Shown here: positions 35,976 to 44,522 of the stretch, one piece after another
How the letters are laid out: each line of letters begins with the position of its first letter
Position numbering within the stretch: position 1 is the first letter of the stretch
NCBI GenBank assembly: GCA_013450215.1
Contig: JACDSH010000012.1
Span: 1-50,739, forward strand
Direction: 5' to 3'
Length of the DNA: 50,739 nucleotides
DNA from: Nitrosospira sp.
GTDB taxonomy: Bacteria; Pseudomonadota; Gammaproteobacteria; Burkholderiales; Nitrosomonadaceae
Made by a program: the position numbers and the translations under genes
Notes under the pieces: model-generated
What the model saw: only the letters and a program-made list of their open reading frames with translations
Told to the model about the DNA's origin: nothing
Database searches by the model: none

Positions 35976-37433
35976 ATGAACCGACTCTTCGCCGTCACCA
36001 ATGTACTGGGCATGGTGGTCATGATATTTGGCCTCACCATGCTGCCTCCCCTTGCACTCTCCTTCTGGACGGATGACTCGGCTCTATTCGCCTACCACCA
36101 GTCGTTCGTTATCACTTTATTCTGTGGGTTAGTGATGACCATGGCAACACGCTGGTACCGGCGGGAGCTTCAGGTACGCGATGGTTTCTTACTGGTGGTA
36201 CTGGTCTGGTCGGTGTTGCCGATATTTGCCACCCTCCCGTTCATGTTCTTCATGCCTCAACTCAGTTTCGCGGATGCCTATTTCGAAGCCGCGTCTGGCA
36301 TCACCACCACCGGCGCTACAATCCTCTCTAGTCTGGATAGCCTACCTCCCTCAATCAATCTGTGGCGGTGCGAGCTACAGTGGTTGGGCGGTATGGGGCT
36401 GATCGTCCTAGCGGTTGCGATTCTGCCGCTACTCGGTGTGGGTGGACGGCAGATGTTCAAGGCCGAGACACCCGGCCCTATGAAGGACACCAAGCTGACC
36501 CCCCGCATCGCCGAGACTGCCAAGGCTCTATGGTTAATCTATGCAGGATTGACCCTGTCTTGCATCATCGCTTACCGACTGGCCGGTATGGACTGGATCG
36601 ATGCGGTGATGCATGCATTCACCACCTTAAGTCTGGGTGGAGTCTCCTCGCATGATGCAAGCTTCGGTTACTGGGATTCGGCTTTGATAGAGTGCGTCGC
36701 GATCTTCTTCATGCTGGTTGCAGGGCTTAATTTTGCGTCTCACTTCTTAGTGTGGCGAGCGAAAAGCTTTCTCCCCTACCGCAATGACCCAGAGGCCGGG
36801 ATGTTCATCATGATCACAGCGGCAAGCTGTATCGGTCTCACGTTCTATCTCTGGCTCATGGAGGTATACCCCGACCCATTAACGGCACTACGCTTTGCCA
36901 GCTTCAATACAGTCTCAATCGCGACCTCCACCGGATATTCCAGCACGGATTACTATCTGTGGCCGATCTTTGCGCCATTGTGGATGCTCTTCCTCTCCAG
37001 CTTTTGCTCATCATCAGGATCCACGGGTGGTGGCATTAAGATGATCCGTGCCCAGATTCTATTCAAGCAAGTATTCCGCGAGATGATCTTGATCATGCAT
37101 CCCCAAGCGATCTCCCCCGTGAAGGTTGGCGGTAGCGTAGTGCCAAACCGTATCGTTTTTGCAGTATTGGCCTTCCTATCGATCTACATCGCTAGTATCG
37201 CTTCAATGACCCTGATCTTGACACTGAGTGGGCTGGACTTAGTGACAGCACTGTCCGCGATCGTGGCATGTATCAACAACCTAGGGCCCGGTTTTAGTCA
37301 GGTTGGTCCCGCAACTACATTTTCGGTCCTTACTGACTTTCAGATCTGGGTCTGCAGTTTTGCTATGTTATTGGGTCGGCTGGAGCTTTTTACGTTATTG
37401 ATTGTATTCACCCCCGCATTCTGGAGAAAATAA
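35976..37433 (+). CDS. trkH: Trk potassium uptake channel protein TrkH
   Basis: A 485-aa membrane protein of the TrkH/TrkG family with four pore-loop repeats. Visible selectivity-type segments are ASGITTTGATIL near residue 107, FTTLSLGGVSSHDAS near 217, ASTGYSSTDYY near 316 and the fourth around NNLGPGFSQVG near 430. LSSFCSSSGSTGGGIKM is also typical. It forms the K+-conducting subunit that TrkA gates. The gene follows trkA by 12 bp, consistent with an operon, and the ATG has GGAA a few bases upstream. Confidence 0.95.
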   Translation: MNRLFAVTNVLGMVVMIFGLTMLPPLALSFWTDDSALFAYHQSFVITLFCGLVMTMATRWYRRELQVRDGFLLVVLVWSVLPIFATLPFMFFMPQLSFADAYFEAASGITTTGATILSSLDSLPPSINLWRCELQWLGGMGLIVLAVAILPLLGVGGRQMFKAETPGPMKDTKLTPRIAETAKALWLIYAGLTLSCIIAYRLAGMDWIDAVMHAFTTLSLGGVSSHDASFGYWDSALIECVAIFFMLVAGLNFASHFLVWRAKSFLPYRNDPEAGMFIMITAASCIGLTFYLWLMEVYPDPLTALRFASFNTVSIATSTGYSSTDYYLWPIFAPLWMLFLSSFCSSSGSTGGGIKMIRAQILFKQVFREMILIMHPQAISPVKVGGSVVPNRIVFAVLAFLSIYIASIASMTLILTLSGLDLVTALSAIVACINNLGPGFSQVGPATTFSVLTDFQIWVCSFAMLLGRLELFTLLIVFTPAFWRK

Positions 37434-37601
37434 TCATCAGCCGTCTCTTGCAAAACCCCTTGTGAATTAACCCGTTCCGCCTCCTCCCCCCCGATCCAAT
37501 AGAAGCGACTTACACCGTCGATAGCCAATTCTTCGGCCGCTTGATAGAATCACGCTTTTCCATTTAATCGAACCCATCCATCACCCCACTCAGGATTATT
37601 C

Positions 37602-38852
37602 ATGGCCACCAAAGACTTTTACCCAGCTAAAAAAATCAACACCTTTTATCCTCCTCAACGGACCCTGATGGGACCAGGACCATCGGACACTCATCCCCGT
37701 GTTCTGTCTGCGATGGCCCGACCAACCCTGGGCCACCTGGACCCGGTATTTACCGAGATGATGGAGGAGATGAAGAGTCTCCTGCGTTACTCATTCCAGA
37801 CCAATAACTTGCTGACCTTCCCAGTCTCCGGCCCTGGCTCGGTGGGGATGGAGATGTGCTTCGTCAATATGGTTAATCCCGGTGATAAGGTGATCGTATG
37901 CCGTAATGGGGTATTCGGCGGACGTATGATCGAGAATGTACAACGATGCGGCGGTATTGCGGTGGCGGTCGAAGACAAATGGGGAGAGCCGGTAGATCCA
38001 CAGAAATTAGAAGATGCACTAAAACAAAATCCAGACGCAAAGATCGTCGCCTTCGTTCATGCCGAAACATCCACCGGCGTATTGTCCGATGCAAAGACTC
38101 TGTGCGAGATTGCCCGCCGATACAACTGCATGACCATCGTTGATACGGTTACCTCCTTGGGCGGCTCACCCATTCTGACCGATGAATGGAAGATAGACGC
38201 GATCTACTCTGGCAGCCAGAAATGTTTGTCTTGCCCGCCGGGTCTGTCACCGGTCAGTTTCTCCGAACGCGTGGTTGACCTCGTCAAGAATCGTCAGAGA
38301 AAGGTACAGAGCTGGTTCATGGACCTGAATCTACAGCTCGGTTACTGGGGTACCAGCCGCACCTACCATCACACTGCACCCACCAACGCACTGTATGCAC
38401 TCCACGAGTCCCTCTTCATGCTCTACGAAGAGGGTCTAGAGCACTCCTGGGCACGGCATCAACGTAACCACCAGGCACTGAAAGCAGGACTAGAAACGAT
38501 GGGCATAGCATTCGTAGTGGCAGAAAAATATCGGTTACCACAATTGAATTCCGTACATGTACCGGCAGAGGTAGACGAGAAGGAAGTCCGTCGCAGACTG
38601 CTCGCCGACTACAGCTTAGAGATCGGTGCAGGCCTGGGTGACTTTGCGGGCAAGATCTGGCGTTTCGGACTGATGGGTTATTCCAGCAAGATCGAGAACG
38701 TGATGCTGTGCCTAAGCGCACTAGAAAACGTATTCTCAGATATGGGAAGGAAGATTGATTCTGGCGCTGCCGAGTCGGCTGCACATAAGAGTTATGCCGC
38801 CAACCCCTTGCCACTGCCGCAAAAGATATCTTTGTCACTACATGGAAAGTAG
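37602..38852 (+). CDS. Serine-glyoxylate / alanine-glyoxylate aminotransferase-type enzyme
   Basis: A 416-aa class V PLP aminotransferase. It starts near LMGPGPSDTHPRVLSAMARP, the family hallmark. VSGPGSVGMEMCFVNMV and DTVTSLGG, with the Asp that binds the PLP nitrogen, follow, and the Schiff-base Lys is in YSGSQKCLSCPPG. RTYHHTAPTNALYALHE completes the substrate side. It most likely converts glyoxylate and serine or alanine to glycine and hydroxypyruvate or pyruvate, as in photorespiratory salvage or the serine cycle. The exact amino donor is not decided by sequence. It stands alone between trkH and the convergent metF. Confidence 0.88.
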   Translation: MATKDFYPAKKINTFYPPQRTLMGPGPSDTHPRVLSAMARPTLGHLDPVFTEMMEEMKSLLRYSFQTNNLLTFPVSGPGSVGMEMCFVNMVNPGDKVIVCRNGVFGGRMIENVQRCGGIAVAVEDKWGEPVDPQKLEDALKQNPDAKIVAFVHAETSTGVLSDAKTLCEIARRYNCMTIVDTVTSLGGSPILTDEWKIDAIYSGSQKCLSCPPGLSPVSFSERVVDLVKNRQRKVQSWFMDLNLQLGYWGTSRTYHHTAPTNALYALHESLFMLYEEGLEHSWARHQRNHQALKAGLETMGIAFVVAEKYRLPQLNSVHVPAEVDEKEVRRRLLADYSLEIGAGLGDFAGKIWRFGLMGYSSKIENVMLCLSALENVFSDMGRKIDSGAAESAAHKSYAANPLPLPQKISLSLHGK

Positions 38853-38873
38853 TAACAGAAGGCTATAAAAAGT

Positions 38874-38905
38874 TACCGTCCTCCTCTTCTATGGGGAGGA
38901 CGGTA
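38874..38905. terminator. Hairpin terminator between convergent aminotransferase and metF genes
   Basis: An 11-bp stem: TACCGTCCTCC at 38874-38884 pairs with GGAGGACGGTA at 38895-38905, ten-base loop. On the minus strand it is followed closely by T5, which fits an intrinsic terminator for metF. On the plus strand the T tract is lacking, so it is less certain there. Confidence 0.75.
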
Positions 38906-38928
38906 CTAACTGCCCGGCAGAGACAGCG

Positions 38929-39774
38929 TTATAAGCCCAGCCTTTGCCAAATCGTACTCGTTAGTCCTGCCGAGTTCAGGGTATAGAAGTGCAACCCAGG
39001 CGCCCCCCCCTTGAGTAATCGGTCACACAGATCAGTCACGACATCAAGTCCAAAAGCACGGATTGACGCACTGTCGTCACCGTAACTCTCCAACCTCTTC
39101 CTGATCCACCGTGGAATCTCAGCACCACAGGTGTCTGAGAATCTTGCCAATTGAGAGAACTTGTTAATCGGCATGATGCCGGGCACGATCGGGATACAGA
39201 TCCCCTCAGCCTCGCATGCCTCTATAAAATTAAAGTAGGCATCCGCATTGTAGAAGTACTGAGTAATCGCGGAATTTGCACCCGAGTCCACCTTCCGCTT
39301 AAAGTTCTGAAGATCCTCCTGCGATGACCGTGATTGGGGGTGATACTCCGGGTAGCCTGCTACCTCGATATGGAATGCATCTCCAAACTCTCTCCGGATA
39401 AACATGACCAACTCATTAGCATAACGAAACTCTCCCGCCTGAGCCATGCCCGATGGCAAGTCACCACGGAGTGCGACGATATGACGGATACCCTGGTCAC
39501 GGTACCTCTCCAGCATGGTGCGGATATTCTCAGCTGTCGATCCGATGCATGAGAGATGCGGAGCCGCGGCATGCCCTTCAGCTTGAATCTCCAATACCGT
39601 TTCTAGGGTACGGTAGCGGGTGGAGCCCCCCGCGCCGAAGGTCACTGAGAAGAATTTTGGATTGAGTTGAGCCAATTGCCTACGAGCAGCACGCAGCCTC
39701 TCCACCCCCTCCGGTGTCTGTGGAGGGAAGAACTCAAAACTGAATGTGGGGGCAAACTTTTTCTGTGATTCCAT
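38929..39774 (-). CDS. metF: 5,10-methylenetetrahydrofolate reductase
   Basis: A 281-aa FAD enzyme that reduces methylene-tetrahydrofolate to methyl-tetrahydrofolate for methionine synthesis. The start is the ATG at 39774, with GGAG about ten bases upstream; a TTG at 39795 would add seven residues. It contains FSFEFFPPQTPEG at the N-terminus, FFSVTFGAGGSTR, HIVALRGDLPSG and SAITQYFYNADAYFNF with PIVPGIMPI, the standard beta-alpha barrel signatures. It is downstream of ahcY by 27 bp on the same strand. The three methyl-cycle genes metK, ahcY and metF thus follow each other. Confidence 0.95.
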   Translation of the reverse strand: MESQKKFAPTFSFEFFPPQTPEGVERLRAARRQLAQLNPKFFSVTFGAGGSTRYRTLETVLEIQAEGHAAAPHLSCIGSTAENIRTMLERYRDQGIRHIVALRGDLPSGMAQAGEFRYANELVMFIRREFGDAFHIEVAGYPEYHPQSRSSQEDLQNFKRKVDSGANSAITQYFYNADAYFNFIEACEAEGICIPIVPGIMPINKFSQLARFSDTCGAEIPRWIRKRLESYGDDSASIRAFGLDVVTDLCDRLLKGGAPGLHFYTLNSAGLTSTIWQRLGL

Positions 39775-39801
39775 TTCCTGACTCCCTCCATCCAAAAAGA
39801 A

Positions 39802-41241
39802 TCAGTACCGGTACATTTCCGGCTTGTATGGGCCGTCTTTATCCAGGCTGAGGTACTTCGCCTGCTCTTCGGTCAACTCGGTCAGCCTGACACCCAGCTT
39901 CTTGATATGAAGCCTGGCCACCTTTTCATCGAGTTGCTTGGGCAGCACATAAACATTCTTCTGGTACTTTGCGTTGTTCTGCCAAAGCTCCATCTGAGCC
40001 AGCACTTGATTGGTAAATGAACTGGACATAACAAATGATGGGTGTCCGGTTGCACAACCCAGATTAACCAGTCTGCCCTGAGCCAACACAATGATGCGTC
40101 GACCCGTTGGGAAGATGACATGATCCACCTGAGGCTTGATATTCTCCCAGCGATACTTCTGCACCGAAGCGATATCTATTTCAGAATCGAAGTGACCGAT
40201 ATTGCAGACGATGGCCTGGTTCTTCATCTTAAGCATATGGTCATGGGTGATGACACGCAGATTGCCGGTCGCGGTGACAAAAATATCAGCCTGGTCACAT
40301 GCCTCGTCCATGGTGACAACACGATAACCCTCCATCGCTGCCTGTAGCGCGCAGATCGGATCTATCTCAGTAATCCATACCGTCGCACCCAGACCGCGCA
40401 GTGATTGAGCACATCCCTTGCCCACATCCCCGTATCCGCAAACGATGGCCACTTTCCCAGCAATCATCACGTCAGTGGCCCGCTTGATACCATCCACCAA
40501 GGACTCACGACATCCGTAGAGATTGTCAAACTTTGACTTGGTGACCGAGTCGTTCACATTAAAAGCAGGAAATGGAAGCTCGCCTTTTTTCTGCATCTCG
40601 TACAGACGGTGCACGCCGGTAGTGGTTTCTTCTGTCACACCCCGAATATTGGCAAGGATGTTGGAGTACCATCCCGGATGACTGGCCACCCTCTTCTTAA
40701 TGGCCGCGTAAAGGGCCTGCTCTTCTTCGTTGGTTGGATTGGCGATGACGGATAGGTCCTTCTCAGCCTTGCTGCCGAGTATGATCAGCAGTGTGGCATC
40801 ACCCCCATCATCCAGAATCATGTTCGGTGTTTTATGCGCACCCGACTCTTGACCCGGCCACTCAAAGATACGGTGGGTATACTCCCAGTAGTCATCCAGT
40901 GATTCGCCCTTATAGGCAAATACCGGAATACTCGCCGCAGCGATAGCCGCTGCCGCATGGTCCTGGGTAGAATAGATATTACAAGAGGCCCAGCGTACTT
41001 CTGCACCCAGCTTGACCAGGGTCTCGATCAGTACCGCTGTCTGGATGGTCATGTGCAGAGATCCTGCAACACGTGCCCCGGCCAGAGGCTTCTGGTCAGC
41101 GTATTCTTCGCATAGCGCCATCAAACCCGGCATCTCGGTTTCGGCGATAGCAATCTCCTTACGTCCCCATCCAGCAAGGGACATATCTGCAACTTTATAA
41201 TCGGTGAATTGGACGCCAGATGAATTGGACGCAACGCTCAT
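39802..41241 (-). CDS. ahcY: Adenosylhomocysteinase (S-adenosylhomocysteine hydrolase)
   Basis: A 479-aa NAD-dependent enzyme that cleaves S-adenosylhomocysteine to adenosine and homocysteine. It has [32 protein letters not shown] with catalytic Lys and Asp, the NAD-binding [17 protein letters not shown], and the C-terminal [13 protein letters not shown]. The length includes the insertion typical of bacterial and plant enzymes. The ATG at 41241 follows AGGAG. The 5' leader is an SAH riboswitch, so expression should rise when S-adenosylhomocysteine accumulates. It lies between metK and metF. Confidence 0.97.
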   Translation of the reverse strand: MSVASNSSGVQFTDYKVADMSLAGWGRKEIAIAETEMPGLMALCEEYADQKPLAGARVAGSLHMTIQTAVLIETLVKLGAEVRWASCNIYSTQDHAAAAIAAASIPVFAYKGESLDDYWEYTHRIFEWPGQESGAHKTPNMILDDGGDATLLIILGSKAEKDLSVIANPTNEEEQALYAAIKKRVASHPGWYSNILANIRGVTEETTTGVHRLYEMQKKGELPFPAFNVNDSVTKSKFDNLYGCRESLVDGIKRATDVMIAGKVAIVCGYGDVGKGCAQSLRGLGATVWITEIDPICALQAAMEGYRVVTMDEACDQADIFVTATGNLRVITHDHMLKMKNQAIVCNIGHFDSEIDIASVQKYRWENIKPQVDHVIFPTGRRIIVLAQGRLVNLGCATGHPSFVMSSSFTNQVLAQMELWQNNAKYQKNVYVLPKQLDEKVARLHIKKLGVRLTELTEEQAKYLSLDKDGPYKPEMYRY

Positions 41242-41259
41242 GGAATAATCTCCTGAAAA

Positions 41260-41345
41260 TGAACGAGCGCCGTTGTTACGGTATCCTCCTTCGCCGAGCC
41301 TCGCGGGACTGTGCCCGTTGCAGCGCTCCTCAGCGTGGAGGGTAG
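41260..41345 (-). promoter_or_regulatory. S-adenosylhomocysteine (SAH) riboswitch upstream of ahcY
   Basis: Read on the minus strand, the leader contains GAGGAGCGCTGCAACGGG, then AGGCTCGG, then CAACGGCGCTCG, which match the core of the SAH riboswitch as I know it. The outer stem pairs CTGAG with CTCGG. An inner stem is CGGG with CCCG. The pseudoknot pairs GAGCGC (41323-41328) with GCGCTC (41265-41270). The element ends about 19 bases before the ahcY ATG and its AGGAG. Characterised members turn on ahcY when SAH binds. Confidence 0.92.
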
Positions 41346-41385
41346 AACTAAACTTTAGATGGATCCGCTACTCTTTAAGCTAAAA

Positions 41386-42555
41386 CTAGCCCTTGATCCC
41401 CGCATCATCGCGAAGCTGAGCAGCCTTATCAATCGACTCCCAGGTGAATTCTGGCTCATCCCGTCCGAAGTGACCATAGGCAGCAGTCTTGGCATAGATC
41501 GGACGCAGCAGATTGAGGGAATGAATGATGGCACGTGGGCGCAAGTCAAAATGCCGCTCTACCAACTTGGCAATCGCCTCATCAGAAATCTTCCCTGTAC
41601 CGAAGGTATCGACCATCAGTGAGACCGGTTTTGCGACGCCGATGGCATAGGCCACCTGTACCTCACACCTGCTCGCTATTCCGGCAGCAACGATATTCTT
41701 GGCCACATAACGCCCAGCGTAAGCCGCTGAACGGTCAACCTTGGAGGGGTCCTTACCAGAAAAAGCACCACCACCATGATGGGCCGCGCCGCCATAGGTG
41801 TCGACAATGATCTTACGTCCTGTTAGCCCGCAGTCACCCATCGGTCCACCCACCACAAAACGCCCCGTTGGGTTAACCAGATAACGAGTATCGCCGCTCA
41901 GCATGCTCTTCGGAATCACCGGCTTGATGATCTCCTCAATCACCGCTTCGGATAACGACGCATGAGAAATATCAGGATGATGCTGGGTCGATACAACCAC
42001 CGTCTCTACTCGTTGCGGCTTGCCATTCAGATAACTCACCGATACCTGTGACTTAGCATCCGGGCGTAGCCATGTCAGACGTCCATCCTTTCTAAGCTCT
42101 GCCTGCCGCTCCATCAAACGATGAGCATAGTAAATCGGCATCGGCATTAATTGAGGTGTCTCATCGCATGCATATCCGAACATGAGGCCCTGGTCGCCTG
42201 CACCCTGATCCATCTCCTGCTCTTTAGTACGGTTCACTCCCTGGGCGATATCAGGGGACTGCTTGTTGAATGCGGTTAAGACTGCGCAGGTGGAGGAATC
42301 AAAACCAATGTCCGAACTGGTATAGCCAATCCTTCTGACAGTCTCTCGAGCGACCACATTGTAGTCAACCGAAGCATGCGTCGTGATCTCACCCGACATG
42401 ACAATCAGACCGGTGCTGCAGAGGGTCTCGCAGGCTACTCTTGCATTGGCATCCTGTGCCAGGATCGCATCCAGAATAGAATCTGAAATCTGATCAGCAA
42501 CCTTATCTGGATGGCCTTCGGATACGGACTCTGATGTGAAAAGATATTCGCTCAT
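41386..42555 (-). CDS. metK: S-adenosylmethionine synthase
   Basis: A 389-aa enzyme that makes S-adenosylmethionine from methionine and ATP. The N-terminus [20 protein letters not shown], the loop [16 protein letters not shown] and [19 protein letters not shown] are diagnostic, with Mg- and K-binding acids in place. The ATG at 42555 follows GGAGAAC. It lies 144 bp upstream of ahcY, with the SAH riboswitch in that gap. I looked for a SAM riboswitch ahead of metK and saw none. Confidence 0.97.
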   Translation of the reverse strand: MSEYLFTSESVSEGHPDKVADQISDSILDAILAQDANARVACETLCSTGLIVMSGEITTHASVDYNVVARETVRRIGYTSSDIGFDSSTCAVLTAFNKQSPDIAQGVNRTKEQEMDQGAGDQGLMFGYACDETPQLMPMPIYYAHRLMERQAELRKDGRLTWLRPDAKSQVSVSYLNGKPQRVETVVVSTQHHPDISHASLSEAVIEEIIKPVIPKSMLSGDTRYLVNPTGRFVVGGPMGDCGLTGRKIIVDTYGGAAHHGGGAFSGKDPSKVDRSAAYAGRYVAKNIVAAGIASRCEVQVAYAIGVAKPVSLMVDTFGTGKISDEAIAKLVERHFDLRPRAIIHSLNLLRPIYAKTAAYGHFGRDEPEFTWESIDKAAQLRDDAGIKG

Positions 42556-42683
42556 GTTCTCCAGTCCGTCATAAATTCAAAATAGCCTCATAGAATAACA
42601 GATTATTCAGGTTGATCGCTATGGGGTAAAGGGGGTCCTCAGCCGTGATAATGACTTGGGGCTTGACTAGAGGCTCTTGAAGA

Positions 42684-42941
42684 CTAGTTGCAGCCTTCCA
42701 TCTTGTAGATGAAGTATCCGTCCTTGCTAATCGCATCGACGACATTAGCCGGCGCACTCTGGCTATGACAGAAGCTGCATTCCTTGCTCGTGATGGTGGC
42801 ACCCTCCTCGCCAATGGATATCAGCCACTGCTTGGCGTACTCGACCGCTTTAGGGTCATCCTTGACTGCGGTGAAGACATCAAAGTGCATGGTATGGCCA
42901 TCCTTAGCCTTAACATAGGTATCGTAAACGTGCATTTCCAT
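42684..42941 (-). CDS. DUF2024 family protein
   Basis: An 85-aa protein that starts MEMHVYDTYVKAKDGHTMHFD, the pattern of the small DUF2024 family. The C-terminal half has a CSFCHSQ pair of cysteines that could bind metal or be redox-active. The ATG follows GAGGAACA. The function of DUF2024 is unknown. The gene lies 128 bp upstream of metK on the same strand and is divergent from the pstS-type gene. The sequence does not show whether it shares a transcript with metK. Confidence 0.75.
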   Translation of the reverse strand: MEMHVYDTYVKAKDGHTMHFDVFTAVKDDPKAVEYAKQWLISIGEEGATITSKECSFCHSQSAPANVVDAISKDGYFIYKMEGCN

Positions 42942-43190
42942 GATTGTTCCTCTATAAATTAGAGACTTGTATAAATGAAGAGAACACTATCTCAACCGCT
43001 TAAGCAAACACCGCATAGACTATCATGACAGTGACAAAAGTGGAATGTGGCCACTTTCGAGGTATGCTGAGCTGGTCACAGGGAGACAAACATACATAAC
43101 GATACCTTGTGTCACAATCTTGCAATATCGGTAGCTTATGATGCTTTCGATGCTGCCATGTGGCAACCATCATAAACAGTGGAGGATGAA

Positions 43191-44216
43191 ATGTTACGAT
43201 CACACAATTTTAAATTCAAGTTACTGAGCGTGTCCACCTTAGTGGCCACGTTGATGAGTATTGCCGGCATTACGAATGCGCAATCGATCGTCAAAATTGA
43301 CGGCTCGAGTACTGTCTACCCCATCACCGAGGCGGTTGCAGAGGACTTCCAAATAGCCAAGAAAGGCGCCGTCCGGGTCACAGTAGGCATCTCCGGCACG
43401 GGCGGGGGCTTTAAGAAGTTCTGCCGTGGCGAGATCGATATCGCTAACGCCTCCCGCCCCATCCAAAAGAAAGAGATGGAGGATTGCAAGAAGTCCGGGA
43501 TCCAGTATATCGAGATGCCGGTGGCTTACGATGCATTGACCGTGGCAATCAACCCAAAGAATACCTGGGCCACGACCATGACCATTGCAGAATTGAAAAA
43601 GATGTGGGAACCATCCGCGCAGGGAAGGGTGACCAAGTGGAGTCAGATCAATCCTTCCTGGCCGGATGAAACCTTCAAACTCTACGGCGCAGGCGCGGAT
43701 TCTGGCACCTTCGACTACTTCACTGAAGCAGTCGTTGGCAAGGCCAAGTCAAGCCGTGGTGACTTCACTGCTTCTGAGGACGATAACGTTCTGGTACAAG
43801 GGGTCGCGAGTGACAAGAATGGGTTAGGCTTCTTCGGATTCGCCTACTATATCGAGAACCAAAAGAAAGTGTCCGCTGTTGCAATCAATAACGGAAAGGG
43901 GGGGGTTATTCCATCCTCAGAAACGGTTGAGGATGCCACCTACCAACCGCTTGCCCGTCCTATCTTTATCTATGTCAGTACCAAAGCAGCAGATAAGCCT
44001 GAGGTGAAGGAGTTCGTTACCTACTACATGAAGAATGCGGTCAAGTTGGTGCAAGAGGTGCAGTACTTCCCATTACCACCAAGCGCCTACACCACCATCA
44101 TGACTCACTTTAGTCAGAAACGAACCGGAACAATATTCGGTGGCACATCGGCCGTGGGTCTCTCGATCGCCGAACTACTCAAGCGCGAGGCCCGTCTTGA
44201 GTTCGAGCATAATTGA
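43191..44216 (+). CDS. pstS: Phosphate ABC transporter substrate-binding protein, PstS family
   Basis: A 341-aa periplasmic phosphate-binding protein. The start is the ATG at 43191 after GGAGGATGAA; a GTG at 43179 opens the frame earlier. A signal peptide, [22 protein letters not shown], is followed by [19 protein letters not shown], the phosphate-binding [22 protein letters not shown], and [17 protein letters not shown]. The C-terminal [20 protein letters not shown] is typical of the PstS-related PBP2 family. No pstC, pstA, pstB or phoBR gene is nearby, so this is a stand-alone binding protein. A terminator follows, then a porin gene with PHO-box-like repeats, which ties both to phosphate acquisition. 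Confidence 0.92.
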   Translation: MLRSHNFKFKLLSVSTLVATLMSIAGITNAQSIVKIDGSSTVYPITEAVAEDFQIAKKGAVRVTVGISGTGGGFKKFCRGEIDIANASRPIQKKEMEDCKKSGIQYIEMPVAYDALTVAINPKNTWATTMTIAELKKMWEPSAQGRVTKWSQINPSWPDETFKLYGAGADSGTFDYFTEAVVGKAKSSRGDFTASEDDNVLVQGVASDKNGLGFFGFAYYIENQKKVSAVAINNGKGGVIPSSETVEDATYQPLARPIFIYVSTKAADKPEVKEFVTYYMKNAVKLVQEVQYFPLPPSAYTTIMTHFSQKRTGTIFGGTSAVGLSIAELLKREARLEFEHN

Positions 44217-44266
44217 ACGTTTAGTTTAACCTGCACTATCTGTAGTCGATTAGCTCCTGAAAAAAC

Positions 44267-44309
44267 TCACAAGGGGGTGCGCGCCTTAGCCCGCACCCCC
44301 TTGTGATTT
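44267..44309 (+). terminator. Intrinsic terminator after pstS
   Basis: A perfect 15-bp stem: TCACAAGGGGGTGCG (44267-44281) pairs with CGCACCCCCTTGTGA (44292-44306), with a ten-base loop and a short TTT after it. AAAAA precedes the stem. Confidence 0.85.
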
Positions 44310-44428
44310 CCAACTGACAACCCTCCTCAACTCACGGCCACTCCATCCCCAAAATAGATGCTGATCTCTGTCCTTCCTGAAATCACTTCTGCCAAGCAGT
44401 TTTTAAATTGAATCCAGTAACTCGATCT

Positions 44429-44468
44429 TTGTCATAAAACTGTTACAAAGACGTAATAAGGCTGTCAC
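44429..44468 (+). promoter_or_regulatory. PHO-box-like tandem repeats upstream of the porin gene
   Basis: Units TTGTCAT (44429), CTGTTAC (44440) and CTGTCAC (44462) fall on an exact 11-bp register, with a degenerate unit at 44451. The first two give TTGTCATAAAACTGTTAC, close to the PhoB consensus CTGTCATA-A-A-CTGTCAC. The last unit ends about 55 bp before the porin ATG. This implies PhoB control under phosphate limitation. Confidence 0.75.
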
Positions 44469-44522
44469 AAGACATCGATACCATTCCTCTCAGTTTCATT
44501 AAACATAACTGGGAGGGAAGAT

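Noticed and set aside
38416-38838. 140-codon minus-strand frame inside the aminotransferase gene
   Set aside because: It is antisense to a strongly conserved PLP enzyme and reads as an Arg/Ser-rich shadow.
42556-42683. SAM riboswitch before metK
   Set aside because: No sequence match to the SAM-I, SAM-II or SAM-IV cores that I can recognise.
43000-43190. PHO box before the pstS-type gene
   Set aside because: TGTCAC-like and CTGTCAT-like words occur on both strands but not on an 11-bp register, unlike the array before the porin.
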